A DNA stretch of 61,170 bases from an uncultured Granulosicoccaceae bacterium. Its GTDB lineage: Bacteria; Pseudomonadota; Gammaproteobacteria; Granulosicoccales; Granulosicoccaceae. Below, piece by piece: positions 34,702 through 44,990 of this stretch (its first letter is position 1; each line of letters starts with the position of its first letter). The notes beneath the pieces are model-generated. The model saw only the letters and a program-made list of their open reading frames with translations, was not told the DNA's origin and made no database searches. The position numbers and the translations under genes were made by a program. The stretch lies in the NCBI GenBank assembly GCA_938007995.1, contig CALLLW010000049.1, positions 1 to 61,170 of the forward strand, given 5' to 3'.

Positions 34702-37227
34702 CTATGTACACTCAATAACTAGCCGGGTACCGCGCTTTGGTGTAATCAATACCTGCGAAATGGTGACCAAACCGTCTGCATCTGCCACCACGGTACCACT
34801 GCCAACAGTTTTGCTCTTATTGCTATCGACTGCAGTCCATCCGCACTGCTCTCCCGGAGCAACTATAAATTTCTGTGAGTTACGCGGTGTGACATCTGCA
34901 GTTTGCGATTTGCTCTTCGAACGAATTGAAACTTCATATCGCCCCGGCTGATCAACAATTGATTTGGCAAAACTGGTGTGTGGGGTAGCCCATTCGATAT
35001 CCAAGTTATAGTTGTTATCACCGGTGTTCCCTGGTTGCAGCGGTCCCGACCCGGAAGCATTGGCTATTGCCGGAAAGCTGAGACTGAGCGGATAACGCCA
35101 CGGAAAATTAATATCGGCTCCGAAGCCGAACATAGGCTTGTTTACACCGGTAAAACCCAACCAGGAGTGAGCAGCGTCAGCAACGTATCGAGTGCTATAG
35201 GCTACAGATGCCTTGTTAAAAACGCTGGCCATCGGTGCACCTTGAGTCGCCCAGTCAACGACGGTATCTTTTTTACCGTGAGCAAGCATTAGAATCGCCA
35301 TACGATCACCACGGCGTTCAATCAATTGCTGTTGATGGTTCATCCAGTCCCAAACTCCAGTGCCTGCGTAGCGATCGATCACATCAGTGTATGGCCCGAC
35401 AAACGTGACCGGCAGATTGGAGGACTGCGATCCCCAAAGCTGCTCCCACTCACCATGGAACTTCGGGCTGGTTACATAGTTGGTCATTGCCTCACTACCG
35501 TATACACCGGCAATTACATTGCCGTAGCGAATGCCCAGCGCCAATGCCCCCGAAGCACCCATTGAATGGCCAAACGCATGCACAAGCTGCGGATCGACAT
35601 TGATCGTGGGATCTTCAATCGTGTCTTTAATCGCACGCATCAGGCGCGCTTCGGTAAAGTTCGCAATGCGGCCTTTGGTTGGAATCGGTCCGTCTGTCAG
35701 ATAATTATGATCAGCGGCATAACCGAACCACCATGAGTTAACGATTGAACCGCGGCGTCGATTGGGATCCTGCGGGAAAATCTGCACAACCTGCCAGCCA
35801 TACTCAGATTCTTTTTTGAAAGCCAGCTCTTCACCATACGCGTGAGGTCTGAGTAACAACGGGTATGAATTTGATTTACGATAACCCACTGGCAGCGTCA
35901 CTGTGTAGTTATACGCATAGCCGTTAAAGGTGGGATTCCAGTTTGCATAGTCCATGTACTGGGTATAAAGCCGCCCTTTGCCTTTGTTGATTGACTGCGT
36001 CAGCACCGGGCGCGGGTCACTGACCGTTTCAGCAACTGCTGCCACCAGGCTGTTCTGCCCGTCAACAATTGCTATGTTCTCTTTATTACCAACCACTGTG
36101 GTCACCGCGTAGTACGCTGCACCGCTCACAGAAGGGGTGTGTACAAACAAACCGGTTGTTGCACTCAGTGGTGAACCAAGATCACTGATTACATAACCAC
36201 CGGGGAATGACTCATTAGCGTGCTTGTTGATTGAGGTGTCGTTATCCAGCGGCCCCCACTTGCCAGTGAGTCTTTGAGCATCCTGTATGTTGTCGCCATT
36301 GATGGGCGAGTTATGTTTATAAACATGGTAACCAGTCTCACCTTCGACTTCTGACCAGGTGATATATGTCTGGCCATTGCGATGCTCGGCTTTGAGCGCT
36401 TTGACTGTCGGGCCTTTTCTGAATACAGAAAGTAGTGATCTGCTTTGCCCCTCTGATACTTTATAAAGGCCCTGCGACGCTGCAGTATTATTTGCCTCAT
36501 TAGTAGTTCTGGAAGCATTAGTGTTTCTGGCTGCATTGATATTTCTGACTTCATTGCCGGTGGCGGCGGTAGCAGCAACGCGCTTTATCGGGCTGTTGGT
36601 TGTCCTGGTATTATTTCCTGTATTGTTACCGGTAGTTATAACGGCTTGAGTATCTGTCACTTTTGCAGGAGCAGTTGGTATCAGCGCTGAATCTGGCTGT
36701 GGCAGTTCGATTAACACACCCGCAGACGGCCGCCGCAAAGCATCCGGCACTTTAACCGGCGTATCAGACTCGCTTGGCGAGGCTTGTTGAAGCAAATCGT
36801 TTTTAAGCGCATCACTCGGTCGGGTATTGAAAACGGTATCACTCGATTTCCATACGGAGTTGTTTGCTGCCCGTTGCCAGAAACGTAGTGTTAACGGCTT
36901 TCCGTCGTTCGGCACCGCGCTGACCGTCAGCTCCCAGGGCTCTTCACTGAACAATCGAATCCCACTGTCGTAGATACCATAAAATTCCGGTGATGCGCCG
37001 ATCGTTACCCGCCATTGATAGATTTCTTCTTGACCGGGATCGAAAAAGACCTTGGTCCCGCTGTCAATAACCGCTCCAGCCAGTGGATAGGTAATCACGA
37101 TGAGTTCTTCTGCCGACCGCGCACTAACAGTAGTAGGCGATAAAAAAGAAAACGCCAGTAGCAGAAACACACGCCGTAAAGTAATTAAGTTAGAGTTGAA
37201 CAAATTACACCTGTTATTCAAAGTCAT
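34702..37227 (-). CDS. Large exported alpha/beta-hydrolase (esterase-like) with FN3-like domain
   Basis: 841 residues. A signal segment (about 15-37, ending SARS) is followed by a beta-rich domain (40-135), then a low-complexity Asn/Thr linker (about 190-255). A fibronectin-III-like segment (about 275-390: EHRNGQTYITWSEVEGETGY) precedes the hydrolase. The nucleophile elbow is GHSMG with S555; H687 in DAAHSWLGF is the probable catalytic His and D654 or D658 the acid. The C-terminus (about 740-841) forms a further domain ending in Cys-Thr. Paralogue of the next gene, 179 bp away. Carbohydrate esterase or depolymerase activity is possible. Confidence 0.75.
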   Translation of the reverse strand: MTLNNRCNLFNSNLITLRRVFLLLAFSFLSPTTVSARSAEELIVITYPLAGAVIDSGTKVFFDPGQEEIYQWRVTIGASPEFYGIYDSGIRLFSEEPWELTVSAVPNDGKPLTLRFWQRAANNSVWKSSDTVFNTRPSDALKNDLLQQASPSESDTPVKVPDALRRPSAGVLIELPQPDSALIPTAPAKVTDTQAVITTGNNTGNNTRTTNSPIKRVAATAATGNEVRNINAARNTNASRTTNEANNTAASQGLYKVSEGQSRSLLSVFRKGPTVKALKAEHRNGQTYITWSEVEGETGYHVYKHNSPINGDNIQDAQRLTGKWGPLDNDTSINKHANESFPGGYVISDLGSPLSATTGLFVHTPSVSGAAYYAVTTVVGNKENIAIVDGQNSLVAAVAETVSDPRPVLTQSINKGKGRLYTQYMDYANWNPTFNGYAYNYTVTLPVGYRKSNSYPLLLRPHAYGEELAFKKESEYGWQVVQIFPQDPNRRRGSIVNSWWFGYAADHNYLTDGPIPTKGRIANFTEARLMRAIKDTIEDPTINVDPQLVHAFGHSMGASGALALGIRYGNVIAGVYGSEAMTNYVTSPKFHGEWEQLWGSQSSNLPVTFVGPYTDVIDRYAGTGVWDWMNHQQQLIERRGDRMAILMLAHGKKDTVVDWATQGAPMASVFNKASVAYSTRYVADAAHSWLGFTGVNKPMFGFGADINFPWRYPLSLSFPAIANASGSGPLQPGNTGDNNYNLDIEWATPHTSFAKSIVDQPGRYEVSIRSKSKSQTADVTPRNSQKFIVAPGEQCGWTAVDSNKSKTVGSGTVVADADGLVTISQVLITPKRGTRLVIECT

Positions 37228-37406
37228 AGAAGTAGGTTACTGCCAGGAGTCTGCGCGGCAAAACCTCTGCCAATGCGAACGCACTCTTACCGTGCGTTTT
37301 TATCAATCCTTTGCGTCCCGTCTAAATAGCTATGCGCCTCAAATGATCGTAAAAACGCCATCGCCATGGCACGTTCTCGCTACGCAGACTTCTACCGCGC
37401 AGTCTC

Positions 37407-39365
37407 CTACGGGCAGCTGATCTGAAGACGGGTACCACTTGCCGCCAGAATCAGCACAGATCGGATTGTTAAAAGCCGATCGCTGTCTACCGTACTATTG
37501 CCAGAACCAACTGAACGGTTATTGGAAATGTCTCGAGCCGACCAGCTACACGTGGCACCCACTGCAGGCCTGAACGCATTGGTGTTGCGAGGTGTGATAT
37601 CAGCAGTCTGATTGAGCGCCGTCGATCGGAATGTGATCTCATAGGCGTTCTCAGAGTCAACAATACTCTGGTGAAAATTGTTGATCGGGGTTGCCCATTC
37701 GATAGTTGTATTGTGCAGATCATCACCATTGTTAAGCGGCTGCAGTGATCCGGATCCGGTCGAATTGTGAATGCCCGGAAAGCTCAGGGTTTTTGGATAT
37801 CGCCATCCCTGCGGATCATCAAAACCAAAACCGAAAACATTGCGCACCAAAGAACGGAAGCCAAGCCAGTTATGCCCCACTCCGCCAACGGCCGCCGCTG
37901 AAAAACCAGCCCGTGCCTGGGTAAAAACGCCAGCCATCGGACGACCCTGCGTCTGCCAGTCAATAACGCGATCATCTTTACCGTGGTCTACCATCAGATA
38001 CGAGAAACGATCCCCGCGCCGATTGATCAGTTGTTGTTGATGGTTCATCCAGTCCCAAACCCGGGTGGGTTGCGAACCGTTTGAATCGTAATCACTGATT
38101 GCGCTGTTGTTTCTGCCATTGTTTACGATTGGCAGGTTAGTGTCCCTGGTTCCCCACAGGCTAACGAAGTTATCCTGAAATTCGGGGCTGGTTGCGTAAT
38201 TGGTCATTGGTTCACTGGCATAAATTCCGGCAAACACAGACGGGTAACGCATGCCATAGGTAAGTGAGCCGGAACCACCCATCGAGTGACCATACACGTG
38301 GGTCAGATCACTATCGATGCTGAACTGGCTATCGTTAATGAGAAAGTCTATCGATGCCAGCACTCGCTGCTCGGTAAAGTTTTCGATCGCACCTGATCTG
38401 GGTATTGACCCCTGGGTGCGATAGTTATGATCGCGTGCATATCCATACCACCAGCTGTGTACAGTACCGAAGCGGGTTCCCGGGTCACTCGGAAACAGCT
38501 GTATCACCGGCCAGTCAAATTCTGTTTGCTCAACAAATTTATGCGACTCGCCAAACGCGTGCAATGTCATGCGTAATGCATAACGACGCTGCGGGTCGTA
38601 GTCTGCCGGCAGCGCCACTGCAAAGTTATAGGCATAACCGCTATGGGTTGGATTCCACTGCGAGTAGTCCATAAACTGCGTGTAGATACGACCTCTGCCA
38701 CCGTTTTCAGAAACAATCTGGACAGGTCGGGGAGTACTTGAAAATTCGTTTACAGGCTCGGTAGTGGCATTGTTGCCTGCTATGACAGTCAGATCTTCTC
38801 TGCCACCGACCACACTGGTTACAGCATAATAAGCACCACCCTGCTGACTGCCTGAGGTGGTGTGCACAAATAAGCCCTGATCATCAGCCAGCGGTTGTCC
38901 ACCATCACTGATAACAAAATTGGCTGGTGCATCATCGGTAGCATTGCGGTTCACTGATGTGTTCTGACCAAGTGGTCCCCAACGATCTGTCAGACGCTGC
39001 GCCGCGTTGATGTTTCCGCTGTTTATCGGCGACGTATGACGGTAAACATGGTAATCAACACCTGCGCCTGACTCACTCCAAACCAGAAAAGTCTGTCCGT
39101 TTCTATGCACGGCGGTTAAATCGCCAGCAACAAAACCCATAGTATTGGTGTCACGATCATCGTCGGATGCAACATCTGTGTTGATTCCGCCACCGGAGTC
39201 GACCTGGCCATCTGTATCTCCCTGGCCAAGGGGCACCCCGGAATCACTATTACCAGTTGAGCCCGTAACAAAGTCGCTGAAAGTCACCGGCTCGAAGTCA
39301 ACATCGTTACCACTACAGCCAGCGAGTAACGCAGCAGCAAAGGTGGCGAATATAATATGTTTCAC
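37407..39365 (-). CDS. Lipoprotein esterase-like alpha/beta-hydrolase
   Basis: 652 residues. The lipobox LLAGC places the lipid-modified Cys at 17, so it is anchored to the membrane. An acidic Asp/Gly/Ser linker (20-75) follows, then the FN3-like segment (82-200: AVHRNGQTFLVWSESG) and the hydrolase core with GHSMG (S361), D465 or D469, and H498 in GVGHNW. The core and both flanking domains align along the whole length with the 841-residue neighbour (shared MNHQQQLI, DWxTQG, LGF, SATSPxF-like blocks), showing tandem duplication. The pair differ in anchoring: one secreted, one lipid-linked. Confidence 0.78.
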   Translation of the reverse strand: MKHIIFATFAAALLAGCSGNDVDFEPVTFSDFVTGSTGNSDSGVPLGQGDTDGQVDSGGGINTDVASDDDRDTNTMGFVAGDLTAVHRNGQTFLVWSESGAGVDYHVYRHTSPINSGNINAAQRLTDRWGPLGQNTSVNRNATDDAPANFVISDGGQPLADDQGLFVHTTSGSQQGGAYYAVTSVVGGREDLTVIAGNNATTEPVNEFSSTPRPVQIVSENGGRGRIYTQFMDYSQWNPTHSGYAYNFAVALPADYDPQRRYALRMTLHAFGESHKFVEQTEFDWPVIQLFPSDPGTRFGTVHSWWYGYARDHNYRTQGSIPRSGAIENFTEQRVLASIDFLINDSQFSIDSDLTHVYGHSMGGSGSLTYGMRYPSVFAGIYASEPMTNYATSPEFQDNFVSLWGTRDTNLPIVNNGRNNSAISDYDSNGSQPTRVWDWMNHQQQLINRRGDRFSYLMVDHGKDDRVIDWQTQGRPMAGVFTQARAGFSAAAVGGVGHNWLGFRSLVRNVFGFGFDDPQGWRYPKTLSFPGIHNSTGSGSLQPLNNGDDLHNTTIEWATPINNFHQSIVDSENAYEITFRSTALNQTADITPRNTNAFRPAVGATCSWSARDISNNRSVGSGNSTVDSDRLLTIRSVLILAASGTRLQISCP

Positions 39366-40076
39366 AAATAAAGTTCTCTAGTGAAAGGATCGTGGGGCCG
39401 GGCCTGCGTCATCCGGTTCCCATCACTACCACGATACCAAATGGCTGTAAGCCAGTGTGTGCGTTGCGTTACGTTGTTGATACAGTGTCAGTTCGACAGG
39501 ACAATAAATGAGAACCAAACCACACTGAGCCAGGCAAACCCTCTAATAAGTTCCATTAATACGAGGGGGCAGCGCATTAAACTTGTTAATCACACTTAAC
39601 TTCTGCGGCTTCTCTGGCGGCTTCTCTGGCGGCTTCTCTGACAGCTTCCCTGGCGGCTTCACACTATAACCCTGCCAGCATCGATAAGTCGGTCAGATCA
39701 GTTTGCTGCGAGCATTATAAGGTAGCCGGATAAAGGACAACTTAACCAACTGTAAACTGATAGAAATTTTAATTCTGCCATTGGCTGCATTGTCGATCCC
39801 GAACCCCCAAGGTCTGGGGAAGCGTCGGCGCAGCTGACGACCGCCCGAAAGACAGCCGGCCACGCAGGCAGACTTCGTTACAGGCACGCTATGTTGCAGG
39901 CAGACTGGCAATTCAATCAAGTGATAAAAAAGCGCCTCGAAAAAAAGGTACAGTTGCTGTTTAACGTCTCGATTGGGACCTGTTACTCAGACGCAAAAAG
40001 GTAGCGAGACCGATATCGGCGTTGCGCTCTTGCGACGTTGTGTTCTTTTCAGGGCAACCAATTGTTAAGCATAGCT
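39366..40076. other. Intergenic region between esterase gene and mccA (711 bp)
   Basis: It contains a 12-bp tandem repeat (39605-39662) and otherwise no convincing gene. On the minus strand, two T-runs (plus-strand A-runs near 39927 and 39940) downstream of the mccA stop may mark transcript ends, but no clear stem was found. A 75-codon minus-strand frame at 39693-39920 looks non-coding. Confidence 0.6.
39605..39662. repeat. 12-bp tandem repeat, intergenic
   Basis: Four to five copies of GCGGCTTCTCTG. On the minus strand one frame reads repeated Glu-Ala-Ala-Arg with no start codon and a stop soon after, as might remain from a decayed coding repeat. Confidence 0.88.
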
Positions 40077-42032
40077 TTAGTCAGAAATGTCCTGCCTCAG
40101 CATTAACAAAATGGCTCCATCGTCAACCTGGTCACCGATGGCACAGGGTACGTCTTCAACGGTACCGTCTCTCGGCGCGGTTAAGGTGTGCTCCATTTTC
40201 ATCGCCTCCATGACGATCAACGTGTCTCCGGATTTAACTTCGTCACCGACACCCACCTGCACCAGCTTTATCTGACCCGGCATCGGCGCGACTACAGTAT
40301 CGCCACCATCATTATCACCGACGGTACCGTCAAGCGGGTCAGGAATAGTCAAGTGCCATGCGCGGTCGATGAAGACGCTGATACCTGCTGCATGCTCCCG
40401 ACAGACTGCACGAACAGTTGCACCATCAAAAACAAACGCATAATCTGCTGTCAACGATAACGTATGCGCCGTGTCAGCAACCACACAGTCCCAATCCGTG
40501 CCGTTGTTACTCGCTAGTGAAACAAAGACATTCTGATCCTGCATATCGCGCAACACCACCGTATGTAACAGCGGCTTCCAGAGCGTGAACGCGGTAAACG
40601 GTTGGCATTTGCCGATCAAGCCCGCATGGTGCATTGCCGCCAGACAAGCAGCAACATCGGGCAGTGCCCGTGGATCGGTAAGCGCATCGATGTTGCGTTC
40701 AATTAAACCGGTATCGACGTCACCGGAAGCAAAGTCTTTCTGACTGACAAGATCACGCAGAAAGTTGATGTTGGTAATCGAACCCGAGGCATGCGTATCG
40801 CCCAGTGCGTTAAACAATTTGCGGCGCGCTTCATCGCGACTGGCACCATGTACCGTCAGCTTGGCTATCATCGGATCATAAAACGGCGTGATCGTATCGC
40901 CACTGGCAACACCTGTATCCACTCGCGCATTATCCGGAAAACGCAGGTAATGCAGGGTACCGGTTGACGGCAGAAAACCCTTCTCTGCATCTTCTGCATA
41001 AATGCGAGCCTCCATAGCCCAGCCTTTAATAGACAGATCAGATTGCACACTGGGTAGCTTTTCTCCCGCAGCAACACGCAGTTGCCATTCAACCAGATCG
41101 ACCCGGGTGATCATCTCGGTGACCGGATGCTCGACCTGCAGTCTGGTATTCATTTCCATAAACCAGAAACGATCCGGGCGCAGACCATCGGAACTGTCAA
41201 CAATAAACTCAACGGTGCCGGCACCGGAATAATTGATCGCAGCAGCCGCATTAACTGCAGCCTGGCCCATCGCCTCACGCATTGCTTCCGTCATACCTGG
41301 CGCTGGTGCTTCTTCGATAACTTTCTGATGGCGTCGCTGCAATGAACAGTCTCGTTCGAACAGGTGCACCACATTGCCGTGGTTATCGCCAAACACTTGT
41401 ATTTCGATATGACGCGGTGCGGTGACAAACTTTTCAACAAGACAGGCGGCATCACCGAAACTTGCCTGCGCTTCACGCTGCGCACTGGCAAGACTGCTTT
41501 CAAATTGCTCTGCCGATTCGACCAATCGCATGCCTTTACCACCACCGCCAGCTCTCGCCTTGATAAGCACCGGATACCGTAGTTCATCTGCCTGTTGTTT
41601 TAAAAACGCAGCTTCCTGATTATCACCATGATAGCCGGGCACCACAGGCACACCGGCCTGCTGCATAAGTTTCTTGGCGGCATCTTTTAAGCCCATGGCA
41701 CGAATCGCATCAGCGCCAGGACCGATAAAGCACAGACCTGCCGCCTCCACCTGCTCTACAAACTCGGGATTCTCTGACAGGAATCCATAGCCCGGATGAA
41801 TCGCCTGTGCTCCGGTTGCGAGCGCCGCATCGACAATCACATTACCCAGCAGATAACTCTCACTGACTGCAGCAGCACCGATTCGAACCGATTCATCTGC
41901 CATCTTGACGTGCATAGCGTTTGCATCTGCATCGGAATACACGGCAACCGTTTTTACCCCTAATCTTCGGGCGGTTTGCATAACACGGCAGGCTATTTCA
42001 CCACGGTTGGCAATCAGAATTTTTGTAAACAC
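40077..42032 (-). CDS. mccA: Methylcrotonyl-CoA carboxylase, biotin-containing alpha subunit
   Basis: 651 residues. The biotin carboxylase domain (1-450) opens with KILIANRGEIACRVMQTARR and has KARAGGGGKGMRLV (ATP-grasp Gly loop) and the MEMNTRLQVEHPVTEMIT catalytic strand. The C-terminal biotinyl domain contains VMEAMKMEH with biotinylated K612. With MccB it carboxylates 3-methylcrotonyl-CoA in leucine breakdown; it is also called LiuD. It starts 2 bp after the mccB stop and is the last gene of the operon. It differs from the pyruvate carboxylase at 53185-56655 by lacking a carboxyltransferase domain. Confidence 0.95.
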   Translation of the reverse strand: MFTKILIANRGEIACRVMQTARRLGVKTVAVYSDADANAMHVKMADESVRIGAAAVSESYLLGNVIVDAALATGAQAIHPGYGFLSENPEFVEQVEAAGLCFIGPGADAIRAMGLKDAAKKLMQQAGVPVVPGYHGDNQEAAFLKQQADELRYPVLIKARAGGGGKGMRLVESAEQFESSLASAQREAQASFGDAACLVEKFVTAPRHIEIQVFGDNHGNVVHLFERDCSLQRRHQKVIEEAPAPGMTEAMREAMGQAAVNAAAAINYSGAGTVEFIVDSSDGLRPDRFWFMEMNTRLQVEHPVTEMITRVDLVEWQLRVAAGEKLPSVQSDLSIKGWAMEARIYAEDAEKGFLPSTGTLHYLRFPDNARVDTGVASGDTITPFYDPMIAKLTVHGASRDEARRKLFNALGDTHASGSITNINFLRDLVSQKDFASGDVDTGLIERNIDALTDPRALPDVAACLAAMHHAGLIGKCQPFTAFTLWKPLLHTVVLRDMQDQNVFVSLASNNGTDWDCVVADTAHTLSLTADYAFVFDGATVRAVCREHAAGISVFIDRAWHLTIPDPLDGTVGDNDGGDTVVAPMPGQIKLVQVGVGDEVKSGDTLIVMEAMKMEHTLTAPRDGTVEDVPCAIGDQVDDGAILLMLRQDISD

Positions 42033-42034
42033 AG

Positions 42035-43654
42035 CTACATCCTGAACACGCCAAAGCGTGTTTCGGTAATTGGTGCATTCATCGTAATCGACAAGCTTAA
42101 ACCCATGACATCGCGGGTTTTACGCGGATCAATAATACCGTCATCCCACAATCTGGCAGAGGCATAAAGCGGATGCGCCTGTTTTTCAAAAAGATCTATA
42201 GTGGGTTGCTTAAACGCCGCCTCTTCTTCTGCAGACCAACTCTCTCCTTTACGCTCCAAACCATCGCGGCGAACTGTGGCCAGTACTCCGGCGGCCTGCT
42301 CACCACCCATGACCGATATTCTGGAGTTTGGCCATGTCCATAAAAAACGCGGGCCGTAGGCCCTGCCTGCCATCCCGTAGTTACCGGCACCAAAAGAACC
42401 ACCAACGAGGAAGGTCAGCTTCGGTACGCTGGTGGTTGCAACTGCTGTGACAAGCTTTGCACCATGGCGCGCGATGCCTTCGTTTTCTGCTTTTTGCCCG
42501 ACCATAAAACCGGTGATGTTCTGCAAAAACACCAGCGGTATTTTGCGCTGTGAACAAAGCTCTACAAAGTGCGCACCTTTAACCGCTGATTCCGCAAACA
42601 ACACACCGTTGTTAGCAATAATTCCCACAGGCATGCCATGTACATGGGCAAAACCGCACACCAGTGTCGTGCCGTATCGGGCTTTAAACTCATCAAACCG
42701 TGATCCATCAACTATCCGTGCAATAACTTCTTTAATGTCATACGGCGTTTTAAGGTCTGCCGGTACAACACCGGTAATCTCATCAGGGTCATACAGCGGT
42801 GCTTCAACAGCAATACGATTTGCATGACTTACTGCATTATCAGGCTTTTGACGATTCAGATTACCTATCGTCTGTCTTGCCAGTGCCAGTGCATGTGCAT
42901 CATTATCTGCAAGATAGTCTGCCACGCCGGACAAACGCGTGTGTACATCACCACCACCCAGGTCTTCAGCGCTAACCACTTCACCAGTGGCAGCTTTCAC
43001 CAACGGTGGTCCGGCTAAAAAGATCGTGCCCTGTTCCTTTACAATGATAGCAACATCAGACATAGCCGGAACATAAGCACCACCCGCTGTACACGAACCC
43101 ATAACCACAGCAATTTGTGCAATGCCTGCTGCAGACATAGTGGCCTGATTAAAAAAGATGCGACCAAAGTGATCGCGATCAGGGAACACTTCATCCTGAT
43201 TGGGCAGGTTCGCGCCACCACTGTCTACAAGATAAACACACGGCAGATGATTTTCTGCAGCAATCTCCTGAGCACGCAAGTGTTTCTTAACAGTCAGCGG
43301 GTAATAAGTACCGCCTTTCACGGTGGCATCGTTGCATACGACCATCACATCTTCGCCGTGCACACGGCCAATGCCTGCAATAACACCGGCACAGGGCGCG
43401 GCATTGCCATAAAGATCGTGGGCCGCTGTGGCACCGATTTCAAGAAACGGGGAACCCGGGTCAAGCAGATTGGCAACACGTTCGCGTGGCAGCATTTTAC
43501 CCCGACTAAGATGCCGTTCACGCGATCTTTCGCCACCACCATCTGCCGCCTGCGTAGCCACCTGTGCGACTTCTTCAAGCGCCTCGGCGTGAGCGGCTTT
43601 ATTACGCCTGAAGGTATCGGAAGAAGCAGAAACCGCAGATTTTATAACGCTCAA
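42035..43654 (-). CDS. mccB: Methylcrotonyl-CoA carboxylase, carboxyltransferase beta subunit
   Basis: 539 residues, the usual length of MccB (LiuB). Features are [23 protein letters not shown] opening, [37 protein letters not shown] and the C-terminal [20 protein letters not shown], the acyl-CoA and biotin sites of the crotonase-fold carboxyltransferases. It transfers carboxyl from carboxybiotin to 3-methylcrotonyl-CoA. It ends 2 bp before the mccA start and lies 83 bp after ivd. Confidence 0.95.
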   Translation of the reverse strand: MSVIKSAVSASSDTFRRNKAAHAEALEEVAQVATQAADGGGERSRERHLSRGKMLPRERVANLLDPGSPFLEIGATAAHDLYGNAAPCAGVIAGIGRVHGEDVMVVCNDATVKGGTYYPLTVKKHLRAQEIAAENHLPCVYLVDSGGANLPNQDEVFPDRDHFGRIFFNQATMSAAGIAQIAVVMGSCTAGGAYVPAMSDVAIIVKEQGTIFLAGPPLVKAATGEVVSAEDLGGGDVHTRLSGVADYLADNDAHALALARQTIGNLNRQKPDNAVSHANRIAVEAPLYDPDEITGVVPADLKTPYDIKEVIARIVDGSRFDEFKARYGTTLVCGFAHVHGMPVGIIANNGVLFAESAVKGAHFVELCSQRKIPLVFLQNITGFMVGQKAENEGIARHGAKLVTAVATTSVPKLTFLVGGSFGAGNYGMAGRAYGPRFLWTWPNSRISVMGGEQAAGVLATVRRDGLERKGESWSAEEEAAFKQPTIDLFEKQAHPLYASARLWDDGIIDPRKTRDVMGLSLSITMNAPITETRFGVFRM

Positions 43655-43737
43655 TGAACCGGACTCATATCAGATGTTCTCTACCGGGTTTTTATTCTCT
43701 ACGTGCCAGGCAATAACGAGGCAGTAACTAGTAATTA

Positions 43738-44901
43738 TTATTTAGCAGAACGCATCAGCTCACGGCCTATTAACATGCGCCTTATTTCGCTGGTGCCTGC
43801 ACCGATCTCCATCAGTTTTGCATCCCGCATCAGACGACTCACCGGTGAGTCATTCATAAAACCGGCTCCACCCATAGCCTGTACTGCCTGTACTGCCTGC
43901 TGCATTGCCTGCTCACTCGACAATAACACGCAAGCTGCAGCATCCTGCCGTGTTACTTCGCCACGATCACAGGCTGCAGCAACAGAGTACACATAGGCAC
44001 GCGAAGAATTCATCGCCACATAAAGGTCTGCAATCTTAGCCTGCATCAACTGAAAGTTACCAATGGATTCACCAAACTGCTTGCGCTCATGCATATACGG
44101 CATGATGTGATCAAGACAGGCATGCATAATCCCGACACCTATGCCTGCCAATACCACACGTTCGTAATCCAGCCCGGACATCAAAACGTTCACTCCCTTG
44201 CCTTCTGCACCAAGCACATTTTCTTCAGGTACTTCGCAGTGATCAAAGATCAGCTCTGCCGTGTCTGAGCCTCTCATACCGAGCTTGTCAAAATGTTCAG
44301 AGGTGCTGAAGCCAGCAAAGTCCCGCTCAATGATGAAAGCAGTTATACCCTTAGAGCCAGCTGCTGCATCAGTTTTTGCATAAACCACCAACGTGTTAGC
44401 GACAGGCGCATTGGTAATCCAGTACTTGGTGCCGTTTAACACATAAGCACCGTTTTTCTTCTCAGCGCGAAGCTTCATTGACACCACGTCAGAACCGGCA
44501 CCGGCTTCCGACATCGCAAGCGAGCCGACGTGCTCACCTGACACCAGCTTTGGCAGATACTTTTCACGCTGCGCTTCTGTGCCGTTGAGCTGTATTTGAT
44601 TCACACATAGATTTGAATGCGCACCATAAGATAATGATACCGAGGCGCTTGCACGGGCTATTTCTTCGACTGCGATAGTATGTGCGAGATAGCCCATAGA
44701 GGATCCGCCGTACTTTTCATCGACGGTAATACCCAGCAAGCCGAGCTCACCAAGCTCAGGCCATAGCTCTGGAGGGAAACGGTTGCTCTTATCGATATCG
44801 GCTGCCATCGGAGCCACGCGTTCCTGTGCCCAGCGATGCACCAGATCACGAAGCGCCTCGATATCTTCACCCAGTGAAAAATTCATTGAAGCATTAAACA
44901 T
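43738..44901 (-). CDS. ivd: Isovaleryl-CoA dehydrogenase
   Basis: 387 residues, acyl-CoA dehydrogenase fold. Motifs are [19 protein letters not shown] (FAD-binding YSM-like strand), [18 protein letters not shown] and [15 protein letters not shown], in which the Glu of [10 protein letters not shown] is the isovaleryl-type catalytic base placed on this helix. The C-terminus has [16 protein letters not shown]. It oxidises isovaleryl-CoA to 3-methylcrotonyl-CoA, the step before MccAB, and is also called LiuA. A 9-bp tandem repeat (GCCTGTACT, near 43877-43894) encodes an Ala-Val-Gln repeat. Confidence 0.93.
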   Translation of the reverse strand: MFNASMNFSLGEDIEALRDLVHRWAQERVAPMAADIDKSNRFPPELWPELGELGLLGITVDEKYGGSSMGYLAHTIAVEEIARASASVSLSYGAHSNLCVNQIQLNGTEAQREKYLPKLVSGEHVGSLAMSEAGAGSDVVSMKLRAEKKNGAYVLNGTKYWITNAPVANTLVVYAKTDAAAGSKGITAFIIERDFAGFSTSEHFDKLGMRGSDTAELIFDHCEVPEENVLGAEGKGVNVLMSGLDYERVVLAGIGVGIMHACLDHIMPYMHERKQFGESIGNFQLMQAKIADLYVAMNSSRAYVYSVAAACDRGEVTRQDAAACVLLSSEQAMQQAVQAVQAMGGAGFMNDSPVSRLMRDAKLMEIGAGTSEIRRMLIGRELMRSAK

Positions 44902-44990
44902 CGAGTATCTCCTGTAACCACAAGTTTTTTGTTCTTTATATGACAGCCCTGGATCGTCCGCAGATCATATCGCCATTTAAAACCACGGGC

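Noticed and set aside
39693..39920. 75-codon minus-strand frame
   Set aside because: No ribosome site, no domain-like features, and it lies in an intergenic region with decayed repeat sequence.
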